DNA of 64,000 nt from Knufia peltigerae (taxonomy: Eukaryota; Ascomycota; Eurotiomycetes; Chaetothyriales; Trichomeriaceae), in assembly GCA_030247855.1 (NCBI GenBank), contig JAPDRN010000001.1, positions 682,001 to 746,000 on the forward strand, in the 5' to 3' direction. The notes beneath the pieces are model-generated. The model was not told the origin of the DNA and ran no database searches. It saw only the letters and a program-made list of their open reading frames with translations. Below are positions 20,261 through 31,267 of this stretch, in pieces; the first letter of the stretch is position 1, and each line of letters begins with the position of its first letter. A program made the translations under genes and the position numbers.

Positions 20261-22273
20261 TCATAAGAACCTGGAGCTCCGTGAAGTCTCGGCCAGCCGT
20301 GTCAGCACTGCAAGTAATTCTGCATCCTTTGTATCCAATCTTGACACGCTGTCTCGTGTTACTTGACTCTCAAAAGGCTTCGCATCAGTCTCACAGAGTG
20401 TACCGACATCCGGCATGTCTCCGGTCTGGAAATATCGCCTGATTGCCTTCGCTGTGCACAGCGACGGCGCCGCAATGGAACAATGACCTTCGCAGTCTTG
20501 CTGTAGGAGGGTCGACCCGGGAAATCTCTCGTTCATCTTCTTCGCGTTACGCAGTGGCGTCACGGTATCCAAAGTGTTGGAAACCCACAAGATGGGGTGC
20601 GAGGTATTGGCGGACACGGGTCCGGCGAACCGCCATTTTGCCCGGGCCTTCCAGCCCGCACAACTGAGTCTCGTCTGAGCCCAGTAGTCGCCCATGGCGC
20701 TACTCTGGTCTTGCAGCCGCCGCCAGTAGGACCTGAACTCGTCCTCGGTGAAGCTGCCGATGTCCTGGGCGTCGGTACACAGAATCGCAGGTGTGGCCTC
20801 GAGTTCGTTCCAGCCGGGCGAGACACACTCTTCCGAGTACGGTCCGTCAATCTCACACTGGCGAGACCGACAGCTCGGTGTACGTCCATTCTGCTTGTAC
20901 TCGGCGAACACACTCCCTGTGCCGTTTGTGATATCCTGCAGCAAGTCGACCGCGATCGGACCCAGCATGAGGGGCTGGTAGAGAGCGTCCTTGACGACCA
21001 TCTTGACGTCGGTCCAGGTGATGATCTCCGGGCCTCGACGGTGGTCGCCGACTACAGAGAGTGGATCGTCCCAGATATCATGGAGGAGGGTCTCGTACGC
21101 TGCGAGTATCGCTTGTGGACCTCCGGGCCTCCAGAAGCGACACTGGTCCGGGCCGGCGTCAGAGCAGTATTCCATTATCTTGTGCAGGATGTGGTCTGTG
21201 TCATGGAGATTTTGAAGCCAAGGACCGTTGTAGTAGTCCTCTGAATCGACGACACCATCCAGGACCATACGAGCCACTCTTTCCGGATACATGGCTGCAA
21301 ACGTGGATCCCAGGACCGTCCCGTACGAGTAGGCCCAGAAGAGGAGAGGTTCTCTACCCTCGTGCCACTTTGTGCGTTGGGCGATGGTCTGTTTCGAGTC
21401 ACGACCATGTGCAAGGTCATGTGCAGCTTGGGCTTTTTGACCTTCACGTTCACGCCACTGACCGTGTCTCTCGATAATCTCGACCATGTCCGCCGCCGCG
21501 GGAGTCGTGTTGACATGTTCCAGAAAGTTCGTCCCATTCTCTGATTCAAGTCTGCTGGAGCAACTCACGGAAAAGGCTCGGGCACGCCGCCAGCCGGTTC
21601 TCAATGATCCTTCCGAGCTACCCAACAGACCCTCCGCCAAAGACTGGAGGTTCCAGGTCTGTCGAGCAAAGCTATCAGGGAAGCATGTCAAGATAGGCGT
21701 ACTGTGATTAACCCCGCGGGGATCGAAACCGATAATGTCAAAGTACTTGTCCGACTCTGCTGCTTCGTTGACGGATTTGCCGGAGTCGGCCACCTGTTGC
21801 ATCAGAGAGCCATGGTGCAACGCCTTCGCCACACCCGAGCCACCAGGTCCGCCAGGGTTGATCAGGATAGGACCACCGTACCGTGGATCGCTAACCGGGA
21901 CTTTTGCAGGGAGTCGGATAATGGCCAGAGCAACTCGATCCGATGAACCTTCCGGCGCATGGTGGTCCATGGGAACCTCAAGTCGAGCACACTGGAGTCC
22001 GTCGTAGCAGTCATGGTACTGGATTTCTTTTGTCGGCTCGATATCGTGCCATCGAAACTGTGAGGTCGAAGACGTTTCCTGATCGTGGACTTGGATGCGA
22101 TTGAAATTAAAATTGCTAGAAAGCAATGATTCGACCCATCCACCGATATTGCGCAGACAGAAACCGAATAAAGCTGCAGCAACTATACACCGCAGCCAAA
22201 GTGCAATGTTCCTCTGCTGTTGTCGCGGTCGTCTCGCAGTGCTCAATTCAGAGCCGCCACTTTGGATCTTCAT
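20261..22273 (-). CDS. S33-family serine peptidase / alpha-beta hydrolase with TAP-like C-terminus
   Basis: Tripeptidyl-aminopeptidase-like enzyme of 670 residues, intronless. A hydrophobic segment at about residues 23-41 after a basic N-terminus suggests a signal anchor or signal peptide, so it is probably extracellular or vacuolar. The hydrolase core shows GGPILINPGGPGGSG (oxyanion region), DIIGFDPRGVNHSTP, and the nucleophile elbow AYSYGTVLG with Ser316. The C-terminal TAP-like domain has PILWVSNTLDTVTPLRNA (catalytic Asp) and QDCEGHCSIAAPS (catalytic His). It trims N-terminal peptides in characterised relatives. It shares an 850-bp divergent promoter with the MFS gene. Confidence 0.92.
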   Translation of the reverse strand: MKIQSGGSELSTARRPRQQQRNIALWLRCIVAAALFGFCLRNIGGWVESLLSSNFNFNRIQVHDQETSSTSQFRWHDIEPTKEIQYHDCYDGLQCARLEVPMDHHAPEGSSDRVALAIIRLPAKVPVSDPRYGGPILINPGGPGGSGVAKALHHGSLMQQVADSGKSVNEAAESDKYFDIIGFDPRGVNHSTPILTCFPDSFARQTWNLQSLAEGLLGSSEGSLRTGWRRARAFSVSCSSRLESENGTNFLEHVNTTPAAADMVEIIERHGQWREREGQKAQAAHDLAHGRDSKQTIAQRTKWHEGREPLLFWAYSYGTVLGSTFAAMYPERVARMVLDGVVDSEDYYNGPWLQNLHDTDHILHKIMEYCSDAGPDQCRFWRPGGPQAILAAYETLLHDIWDDPLSVVGDHRRGPEIITWTDVKMVVKDALYQPLMLGPIAVDLLQDITNGTGSVFAEYKQNGRTPSCRSRQCEIDGPYSEECVSPGWNELEATPAILCTDAQDIGSFTEDEFRSYWRRLQDQSSAMGDYWAQTRLSCAGWKARAKWRFAGPVSANTSHPILWVSNTLDTVTPLRNAKKMNERFPGSTLLQQDCEGHCSIAAPSLCTAKAIRRYFQTGDMPDVGTLCETDAKPFESQVTRDSVSRLDTKDAELLAVLTRLAETSRSSRFL

Positions 22274-22569
22274 CTCAAGTCGATCAACCTTGTCGTGCCG
22301 TCAAGTCTCGAATCTCTTGGGAAATTTGAATTGGCGAAGAGCCCCAACAGCCTTGCGAGTCGAGCGAGAGTCTTTGACTTAGGAGGGACGAGCCAGGAGC
22401 TTGCTGAGAAAGCGTTGTCGCTCGCGTTTCAGGGTCGAAGCCTGTCAACGCCGTCAACCACCGGGTCTAGCAAATAGCGACCCCCACAAGCGGCTCGTTC
22501 CCGCTCCAAATCCAGGCCTCAGGGAGCGACAAAGCTGCTTGGTGCACTTCTAAATAGCTGGCTGAAGAC

Positions 22570-23089
22570 TTATCTAAGCTGCCATCCAAAGAACCAGTTA
22601 GTGGCAGCACCAGAACGACGTTAGATGATCATCGCCTCATCGATCAAAATATGCCGGGTCACATTGCTAGACGCTCATCTCCTTCTCTACTTACCACTTC
22701 GCAAGGTTCTCACTAGGATTCGAGGGGTTCTTGTGTTATCGCCAACACATTACTGGGGGCACGAGGTTACACTCTACTCTTGATTGCAGAGCTTATCAAT
22801 ATGGCTTCGGTTCCCTCTGGCCAGTCCGTCCGTCGTAATGCTATCTCCCATGCCTCTCATTCTATCGAGGCTATCATCTCTGCTTCCTACACCATACATA
22901 ACCAATCGGATCACCAACAAGATATGCTCTGCCACCGAATCATGTCCACCAGTACCAATGAATGGAACTGCCGTCGCGGTCAGCCAGAAACGATGCTGTG
23001 ACTGCCTGTATCGTACCTCCAATCCTACAAGGATCATGCACTGAAGCGAAGATACACTGGGCATAGCCTCGGTCTTTGAACGCTTATCA
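22570..23089. promoter_or_regulatory. Divergent promoter with WGATAA elements between the peptidase and the siderophore-type transporter
   Basis: The 850-bp gap 22274-23124 contains reverse-strand AGATAA at 22570-22575, TGATAA at 22793-22798 and TGATAA at 23084-23089, plus a weaker CGATAA at 22736-22741. WGATAA is the core bound by iron-sensing GATA repressors (SreA/Fep1/Urbs1), which control siderophore transporters, but AreA also binds similar cores. I saw no full ATCWGATAA site. Short open frames within this gap are not supported as genes. Confidence 0.35.
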
Positions 23090-23124
23090 CCTTCATCGGA
23101 TGTCACCACCATCTCGAGTACTTA

Positions 23125-25192
23125 ATGAAAAGCTTTCCCAATGTGACAGTCCTTTGGCCAGCTATCGTAGATTTCTGCGCAAACATGGACGCGGTTACAG
23201 AGGCCCACAACAAGCCAAGTGTGGCTGGAAATGTTGCTGAGAGTGCTCGGCCTGCTCAACTCGACCATGATGATGACTTGGAGATGGCAAAGTCAACGGT
23301 GATTGTCACCGATTCCACCGTAACCAGTGGCACGGCTCGGGCAGAGGCAATGCAACTTGTCTGGGGTAAGAACGGAAGGTTAATAGTATGGCTCGGTATC
23401 TGCATTATGCTGATAGTCTAGTCTGTGTGCATCCCATTCTCTTGTGAGGCCACGACTGACCAACCTGTAGTCAATTCGACCACGCCCTGCTCTACAATTA
23501 TCGCAACTACGCGACTTCCGAGTTCAACGATGTCGCCGGTCTGAGTACGCTGGCGGTGGCCGGTAACATCGTCTTCGCCGTCGCCAAACCACCCATTGCT
23601 AAGATCTCCAACGTCGTGGGTCGTGCAGAAGCATATTCATTCTGCATCGGAAACTACCTACTAGGATACATCCTCTGCGCCAGTGCGAACAGCTTCGGAG
23701 TCTATGCTGGAGGATTCATCTTCGCAAACCTAGGCATGACGGGAGCCAACATACTCAACGATATTATCATCGCCGACATCACCAGCATGAGGTCAAGGGC
23801 TTTTGCTATCGGTATCAGCTTCTTCCCATTCTTGATCACGCCTTGGGTATCTGGGTTCATCGTCCAAGACGTCGTCGGACCAGGTGGCATTGGCTGGAGA
23901 TGGGGAATCGGTTTGTCCACACCTGGCACGTCGTGGGATGCCGCATTCGGACTAACCAGACTCTTCAGGCATGTTTGCGATCATCATGCCATTCTCTGCA
24001 GCTGCATTGATAGCACCATTGCTGTACTACCAGCGCAGGGCTAAGAAGTTGAGTGTCGTTCTGACCCGAACTATCACAATACGCGACTTCTGCTCCCAAA
24101 TTGACCTGGGCGGGACTTTTCTGCTGACTGCCGGATTCGCCATGTTCTTGATCCCATTCAGCCTCGCTGGCTTGACACCCAGCAGGTGGAATACCAGCTA
24201 TATTATCGCCCTGATTGTCATTGGCGCCGTCACTCTTGTTGGATTGGTGGTATACGAGATCTACGTCGCCGCGCATCCGATTCTCCCCGCTCGATATTTC
24301 CGCAACCTTTCCATTGTCATCTGCTGTTCCCTCGGGTTTCTTGATACGCTAGGCTTTGAGGCGACTCATACCTACTTGTACCCCTGGGCCACAATCGTTC
24401 ACAACATGGGCCCACGGGACGCGACCTTCTTGAACTATACCAACGGCGTCTGGCAGTGCCTTGTCGGTATTGTCGCCGGAGCGATAATGTACAAGACCAG
24501 ACGCTACAAGTGGCTCATGGTGGTTGGCACGGCGATCAAGTTGCTCGGGTTTGGCTTGATGATACGGTTGAGAGGTGCTAACAATTCCTTGGCCGAGTTG
24601 TTGATCGTTCAATCAATACAAGGATGGGGCTCGGGGATAATCGAGATAGCCATCATCGTCGGAGCCCAGGTTGTTGTTCCTCATGCCGAAATGGCACAGG
24701 TGAGTGACAAGGCGGAGTTGACAGTCGAACTCGTGTGGCTGACTGTGAGGGCCCGGCTTTTAGGTTACTGCGCTTGTCTTGCTATGCGTCTTTGTCGGAG
24801 CAGCCATAGGCGATTCTGTTGCCGGAGGAATATACAGCGACTCGTTCAAAAGCGCTCTGCGACATCATCTTGGATCCGGGGCGTCAGACACGGTCGTCGA
24901 CGCCGTGTTCCAGTCCATCACCAGCACCGACATACCTGCAGAGGGAACCCCACAGCGCAAGGCCGTGGATCTTGCGTACTCGGATGTGATGCGCAACATC
25001 ACCTACGTGGCCGTGGGCACTTCGGCACTTTGTCTCTTGATATCTTTCTACCTGCCTGATCTGCTGCTCAAAGATGGTCAGAGTCTGGTACCCGGTGGTG
25101 ATGTCAGCAGGACTTCTGGACACGACGACGCTGGGGACGGAAACACTGATGAAGCAGCCACAGGTGTTGAGATGGAGACTGGCAAGATCTGA
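23125..25192 (+). CDS. MFS transporter, siderophore-iron (ARN/SIT) type
   Basis: Polytopic plasma-membrane transporter of about 14 helices. Exons 23125-23420, 23471-23910, 23969-24699 and 24764-25192 join in frame to 631 residues, the normal size for siderochrome transporters. Typical family stretches are the first helix GRLIVWLGICIMLIVYQFDH, LAVAGNIVFAVAKPPIAKIS, NDIIIADITSMRSRAFAIG, SQIDLGGTFLLTAGFAMFL, and GGIYSDSFKSALRHHL. A second in-frame ATG at 23185 (MDAVTEAHN) has the better context and may be the true start. The first donor is the unusual GTCTGT, chosen because it preserves the reading frame. Substrate is likely a ferric siderophore, inferred from family resemblance only. Confidence 0.87.
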
Positions 25193-25223
25193 ACGAGGAT
25201 AATTATTCACTATGACCTCAATG

Positions 25224-25969
25224 TTACTTCTCCCGTTCCTTTGCCATCAACTCCCCAAAGTCCTGCATTGAACAGACATCAGCAAATCGCGGAACCAACT
25301 TTTCTAGCACTACTCCCCCTAGGTCTCGATCGTCACACCAGACTCCCTCTCTGGGAACGATAATATGAAAATCCAGATCGCTCCCATGCCGGACCGAACT
25401 CAAGATGCTCCCTTCGGTGGTCAAGCCGACCAACACTACGTGCTTTATATTCCTCACCTGCAGTGTCTTCAGCAGCGACGACGACACGAAATAGCTTGGG
25501 CTTGTTTGGTGAGGACGAACTCGTCCACGTTCCAGCCTGCGGAAGGGTGGAGGCTCGATGGGACCGTGGCTGTCGCTGATGGGTGTGTCGGTCGTCCCAT
25601 TGTCGCACTGTCGGCGCGACCGCCAGCTGCTGACGCCGCCTCCGCCTGTTGTAGCCGTTTCAACGCCCAGTTGTTGATTTTGTTGTACGGGCTTGAATTC
25701 ATGGTAGCGTAATCCATCAATACCACATGGTGAATGATACATGGACCGCCACCAGGATGTGCGGCGCTGTGCTGTGACTTGTGGTCGTCGCGCGTGTTTG
25801 AGATGGCGGTCCGGAACAAATTGAGTAGTGCCAGCAGCGTGGCGAGGTATCTCTGTTGTTCGTCCTGGGGCATGTGACCGATGAGTTGGTTCTGCACGTC
25901 ACTGAGAAGGAGCGCGGTGTGGGCGATGTCGATGTCCCGCCAGAATGGGGATGAGGTCGAACTTGTCAT
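25224..25969 (-). pseudogene. Isochorismatase-family hydrolase, frameshifted
   Basis: Two minus-strand frames together make one isochorismatase-like protein. The 5' part (25969 to about 25500) includes TALLLSDVQNQLIGHMP (the first Asp region), then HHVVLMDYATMNSSPYNK and GWNVDEFVLTK. The 3' part (about 25500 to 25224) starts with SPSYFVSSSLLKTLQVRN and continues HVVLVGLTTEGSILSSVR. The shift falls within about 20 nt of DEFVLTK; the frames differ by one missing or two extra bases, and no intron of workable size fits. The usual catalytic Cys position in the GLTT region is not Cys. Either a recent pseudogene or a sequencing error. Confidence 0.75.
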
Positions 25970-26297
25970 CGTGGTCCGTGGATGGTTTTTTTGCAGGTAT
26001 GGATCGGATAGGTGCTTTAATAGTCAGACTTCTGTTCCAGAGCTATGGCCTACGGTAGGGATGGATATATGCTAGAATTCACCTAGGAGTGGTCCGTTGG
26101 GGATTATATATAGTCCATGCTGTACCGTCATTTGGGCATTTTGCTAAGCATTGTGCAACGACGTCTATTTTCGTCTAGAGCACTTGATCCTTGAACGTAA
26201 GCACGCCTTGACTTGATCAATTCTCCGTGCCCAAGGACTTGTTCATACTAAACTTCATTACAGCCAGTGATTTGTAGTCTCGTCATCTGTCTCTGAG

Positions 26298-26883
26298 ATC
26301 GACTTTGACGGCCTAGTCGACGAGGTTATCAGTCCAATCAAAGAGGCGCACGTTGACTTGCGCACACCCGACGTCAAACGTTCCGAGGAATTCTACCTCA
26401 GGTTTCTGGGAGGTACTGTGGCTCGACATGTTCAGACGACATGTTCAGTCTCATCACGTACGACAACGAGCACCATGGCATTGCCCTAGCAGCGATCCCT
26501 GACACCGGACCCAAGATCCCCAGCATTGCGGGACCACACCATGTGGCTTTCACTTTTCCGACTCTGCATGATTTCTTGAGGCATATCGTCAGCGCAAGGC
26601 CAAGAATATCTTACCTGTGTGGTCGGTCAACCAGGGTCTGATCACATCCATCTACTACAAGGACCCGGATGGGAACCTGTTGGAGACACAAGTCCACAAC
26701 TTCGACATTAACAAAGAGGCGATGGAGATTCTGAAGGTCAATGTATTCATGAAAAACCCCTTCGGCATCGATTTCGACCCTGAATATTTGACCATGAAAC
26801 TCAAAAGTGGCGACGAGTCTCATGTCGACGTGAAGAAAGAAGTCGAGGTCGCCACTAGGATGTCGCCACCAAGTTTTTATTGA
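26298..26883 (+). pseudogene. VOC / glyoxalase-bleomycin-resistance family protein, multiply frameshifted
   Basis: Three plus-strand frames in succession read as one VOC-fold metalloprotein. First: ISPIKEAHVDLRTPDVKRSE and EFYLRFLGGTVAR. Second, from about 26440: MFSLITYDNEHHGIALAAIP and HHVAFTFPTLHDFLR. Third, from about 26590: YRQRKAKNILPVWSVNQG, SIYYKDPDGNLLETQ and KNPFGIDFDPEYL, ending at 26883. The first break coincides with an imperfect tandem duplication, the second with a single missing base. No clear start codon is retained. Relatives act as dioxygenases, glyoxalases or isomerases. It lies beside the broken isochorismatase gene, which argues for decay of a shared pathway. Confidence 0.75.
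26424..26448 (+). repeat. 12-bp tandem duplication at a frameshift in the VOC pseudogene
   Basis: CGACATGTTCAG occurs at 26424-26435 and again at 26437-26448, separated by one A. It sits at the junction where the first frame of the VOC pseudogene is lost. Confidence 0.85.
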
Positions 26884-28375
26884 TCTCTCACACAACAAAC
26901 GTTGCTCTGCTTGCCGTGGGCTGTGAACTTGGTCTCAGCTGGGAAAAAAGCTAGATGACAGCGCTTGTCCGCCGGATATGGTGTTGAAGCAGCTTCGGGT
27001 TCGGACTGATGGTTGGGGTGTGTAATTTCCACTGGGGCGTTTTCCTTTTTTCGAGAGACTTGCATAGGTGAAGGGTTGATAGATTTGATGAAGACCTCCA
27101 AGCGAGGTAACTGCCGCGTCCACCGGTGGTATTTGTACAGTAGTTCCGGGCTCTATCAAGCATAACGGTGGGCAGCAGCCTTGGGGGCCACTCAGTAGCT
27201 TCTGTCCCCTTCGTTCAAGCACAAGTGTGGTATCGAGTGGTCGAAGGAGTTCAGGCCTCAATTTAATGACCGTACGTGGTCCTCCTTTGCTGCTTGAAAC
27301 CACACTTCATCGCTAGAAATTAATGTGGTTCGCAACAAGGCTACCCGTACATCCGGAGATGGCCAGAACAACCCATGCCACTCGCCGTTGAAACAAGCAC
27401 ACTCTCGACCTGATACTTACCTTGAGAGGAAAGACACCGGTGACCCATTGTTGTATATTGGACACGCTGATCATTTGATGCCGGGACTTATACTCATATC
27501 AGAATCAAGCATGAGCCAGACCCTTGTTCAGGGCCACGCGTTTCGGATGTTGAGCCGGCGACTTGGTGTCACAGCGATCGTGTCACTTGTACAACTCTCT
27601 CTTCATAGGGCTCGTGAATTAATGACGATCAACTTCACTTCACGGCCTCTAACGGGAGGAAATGGGTGCCGGTTCAAGCTTCTGTCCAATACGAGTAGAT
27701 ACCACAGAGACACCATCAATGCGAATGATGTCCAAATGACCGAACAAAGCTTGTCTCTCTTCCCTGATGATCGTCTCCGTGTCCCCCGCAGGCATCCAGC
27801 CGGATCATTTCTCTTCGATCATCACTCGGGCTCTAACCCCGCGAGGCAAAGTACCGGTGGTCATTCAGCCTTTCTCCACGTCAACCCTCTACCACCGGCA
27901 CTTCTAGCTGGAGAAGAATCATCCTGGGACTAGACGGAATCAGGAAAACTCCTCTGGGCCACCATCGTCAATCGACAAACCATCATGTGCAGACCACACT
28001 CAGAAATAGCCGTGCGTAAGGTGAGTCGCAACAGGGTGCTCCGTACTACCCATAGCAATTTTGCCGTAAGGGATACACGGCAAATGAGTTGTTGCAAAGG
28101 TCCCCATCAATGACATGCAAATGCTGTAGATCACAACCTCTACGAGTACAGCAGAGGGATCCTGGTACCTCCACGACACTCCCGATACTCGTAGCTGATG
28201 ATGGCTGTCTCCGTTTGTATTTGTATGGGTAAAAACCAGGAGGCGAATACTGGGAAGATATATATCTGCATGCATACCTTCACTTAGGTTCGACTTCGCG
28301 CAATCAGTCGTCCTTCCTCTGGCATCCACTATCCATATACACAATACCCCAGAGTCATTTGCGCAGTCAGGCAAT
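26884..28375. other. Intergenic region, 1.5 kb
   Basis: No gene supported. A 202-codon plus-strand frame at 27325-27933 has no ATG start, no motif and an irregular composition. The last ~150 bp form the hexose-transporter promoter, with a TATATAT-like stretch at about 28258. It may include further debris of the neighbouring pseudogenes, but I cannot show that. Confidence 0.45.
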
Positions 28376-30327
28376 ATGGGCGCCGTGACCTTTCCCAAGA
28401 TCTACAATACCTACTTTGTAGCCTTCGTCGCTACAGTGGGTGGCATGTTGTTTGGGTTCGACATTTCCAGCATGTCGGCCATCATCGGTACGAAACAGTA
28501 CAATGCCTACTTCAACAAGCCTGCAGGTGTCACACAAGGTGCGATCGGTTCTGCACTTGCTGCAGGATCCATCGTGGGGTCCATCATTGCTGGGCCTGTA
28601 TCCGACAAGATCGGACGTCGAGACTCGATTATGTTTGCTTGTTTGTGGTAAGTTATGGTTTTCCCCAGACCAATTCCACGGCATCAGTGTCCTAAAGATG
28701 ACATAGGTGGCTTGTTGGTACTGCAGTCCAGACAAGCACTCGCGGGATAGGATCTCTCATTGCTGGTCGTGTCCTCAACGGCGTCTGCGTCGGTATCACC
28801 AGTTCTCAGGTTCCAGTGTATCTGGCCGAAATCTCTCGCAAAGAGAAACGAGGTGCCATTATCATTATTCAGCAACTTGCTATTGGTAAGAATTGACCTC
28901 CGCAAATTCAAGAAGGATTCAACGAAGCTGACAAAGTCACAGAATGGGGCATCTTCATCATGTACTTCATCGGCTATGGGTGCAGCTTCATTGATGGCCC
29001 GGCCTCTTTTCGGACTGCTTGGGGGATCCAGTTCGTCCCTTGCGTCTTCCTCATGTGCGGTCTGCCGTTCCTTCCCCGATCTCCTCGTTGGCTTGCAAAA
29101 GTAGATCGAGGTGATGAAGCCATCAGAATTCTTGCAAAGATTCAGGCAGGGGGGAAGATCAATGACCCTCTCGTTGTCGCTGAGTGGGAAGAAATCACTG
29201 AAACCCTGGTAGCCGAAAGATTAGCTCCAGCAGGCTGGCGTAAGTTTGTCGTCAACGGCATGTGGAAACGGACTCTCGCTGGCTTTACCGTTCAAATGTG
29301 GCAGCAAAACTCCGGAGCAAGTAAGTCGTCTCCCTTAGGCTACAACCATGAACCCTGTGCAGTCATTTTCTCCATCGCGAATCGATGGCATGCGGTCTCA
29401 GAGCACTGCAGGAACAGTTTGTCTAACATTCCCACAGATGTCATGACCTACTACGTTGTTTACATTTTCATGATGGCTGGTCTCACTGGCAACATCAACC
29501 TCGTCGCCTCTGGAGTACAGTACGCCCTTTTCATCATCTTCACTTCCATCATGTTCTTCTACATTGATCGGACCGGTCGCCGGCAACTTTTGATCTACGG
29601 AGCTTTGGCTATGGGAGCCTGTCACTTCGTCGTGGGAGGTATCCTTTCGGCTGGCGAGAGTGTCCCTGGAGGGGTCGGAGGGAACCCAAACGTCCTCATC
29701 AAAGTCACGGGATCCAAGGCAAACACAGTAATTGCCTTCTCCTACCTTTTGATCATTGTCTACGCCTTGACGTTGGCTCCTGTCGCATGGGTCTACGCCG
29801 CTGAAGTTTGGAGCTTGGAGACTCGCGCCACCGGTATGGGAATCTCAGCTTTAGGCAACTGGCTCTTTAACTTCGCACTCGGTCTTTACATTCCTCCTGG
29901 CTTCCAGAACATCAAATGGGGTATGTTTATTGTTTTCGGAAGCATGTGCGTCCTCGGTGCTGTAAGTTCAAGCCTCTATCATACGCTGCTTCAATTTGCA
30001 CAAGACTAATATTCTTAGATTCAATTCTATTTCACTTACCCCGAGACTTGCAACAAGACTTTGGAGGAAATCGAGGAATTGTTCCAAGACTGGTCAAAGA
30101 TTCCTCCGTGGAAGACAACCGTCGGCCAGTCAAGACTGGACAGACTCGTCGACCAAGCACGTGAGAGGCAGTTCAGCGTTGGAGACGTTCAGAAGAGGAC
30201 CGGTTCTCTCGGCCACGAAGTGCACGTCGAGACTGCCAACATGGACGAAGAGAAGGCCGCCATCGAACAGGTCAAGCACCAAGCGGCCGAAGATTTAGCA
30301 CAAAGCCATAACCAAGCCAGCCCCTAA
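28376..30327 (+). CDS. MFS hexose/monosaccharide transporter (sugar porter family)
   Basis: Twelve-helix plasma-membrane sugar/H+ symporter. Exons 28376-28647, 28707-28885, 28943-29320, 29438-29961 and 30019-30327 join in frame to 553 residues. Family motifs: GGMLFGFDISSMSAIIG in helix 1, GPVSDKIGRRDSI (the GRR loop), GRVLNGVCVGITSSQVPVYL with AEISRKEKRG, RSPRWLAKVDRGDEA, YIDRTGRRQLL, PVAWVYAAEVWSLETRATG, and the C-terminal PETCNKTLEEIEELF. The cytoplasmic tail is about 80 residues. The closest resemblance is to fungal high-affinity glucose transporters. An unrelated dual-finger regulator follows on the same strand. Confidence 0.93.
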
Positions 30328-31267
30328 GATTTGATTAGCAGCGGTTGACTGTCTTCATATATCGTTTCGGGGGCCCTCGACGGCTTTCTTTCGCTCGCAG
30401 CAACATCCTCGGGGCCTCAACGGGCGTATGGGCTGATTTCAAGGAGTATTAAATCAGGACAGAGACCCTTAAGCATGCCTAATTTTAGCCGCCACTCAGT
30501 AATCGAAGTAATTTTACATACGATGATCTTTTCCCACTGACAGGATTAATTCCATGCAGAATCACTACTTCGTACCTAGAGTTTCACGACGTCGTCCAAG
30601 CAGAACCGAAAAGTATTCAGAGGTGGCAGCTCATCGAATAATGGAATACGGCACCTCTGGCATGAGTACTTGGGAATCCCTGTAAAGCTGCACCACCTGC
30701 CACGAGGTGACATCGCCATGCTGGGCCCTTCTACATCGCACGTGCCGTCAGAGTTGGCATGTCCCGTCTGAGCGCCTTGCATCATTACCCCAGCTATTCG
30801 TGACCCCGGCTTCTCGGTGACCATGAATAAGGGCTAGAAAAAAGTTAGGGCTCACCAGGACTCGCGTGAAAAGCCCGGACTTGTGGAAAGCGGGGCTGTG
30901 CATAGACTTGACTTGCCTTGATTTGGGCGTCAAACATGGTTATTGGGAGGAGAAGAGGAAGAGGAGGAGGAGGAGCAGGATCAAGCGAGTCCCGGATTCA
31001 CTGGGTCAAAGATTGGGCACCGGCCGCTTAAAATCTCCTCGTCCCCCCTCCATAAAAACAAATACTCCACCCAGATTGATTCGACTTACTGTGACTTCCG
31101 GCTCTTGACATCTTGTACAGCACCGAAATCCAACGTTGCCATTGTGTCTCTTGTCTATATCAACCTTGTAGCTGGTTGAGACATATCACCGGCGCATATC
31201 TGCGCCCTATGTCAGTAATGGCCCACTAACTTGACGACAGCGGCTGCAAAAATGCGCTGCAGCGACG
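30328..31267. other. Intergenic region
   Basis: 940 bp upstream of the dual-finger transcription factor. It contains a purine-rich GAGGAG/GAAGAG stretch at about 30943-30977 but no gene or RNA that I can support. Confidence 0.5.

Noticed and set aside
22774..23112. 112-codon minus-strand frame between the peptidase and the MFS transporter
   Set aside because: No motif; overlaps the divergent promoter and has a competing frame on the other strand.
27325..27933. 202-codon plus-strand frame
   Set aside because: Begins with GTG rather than ATG, has no motif or domain-like pattern, and no splice partners were visible.
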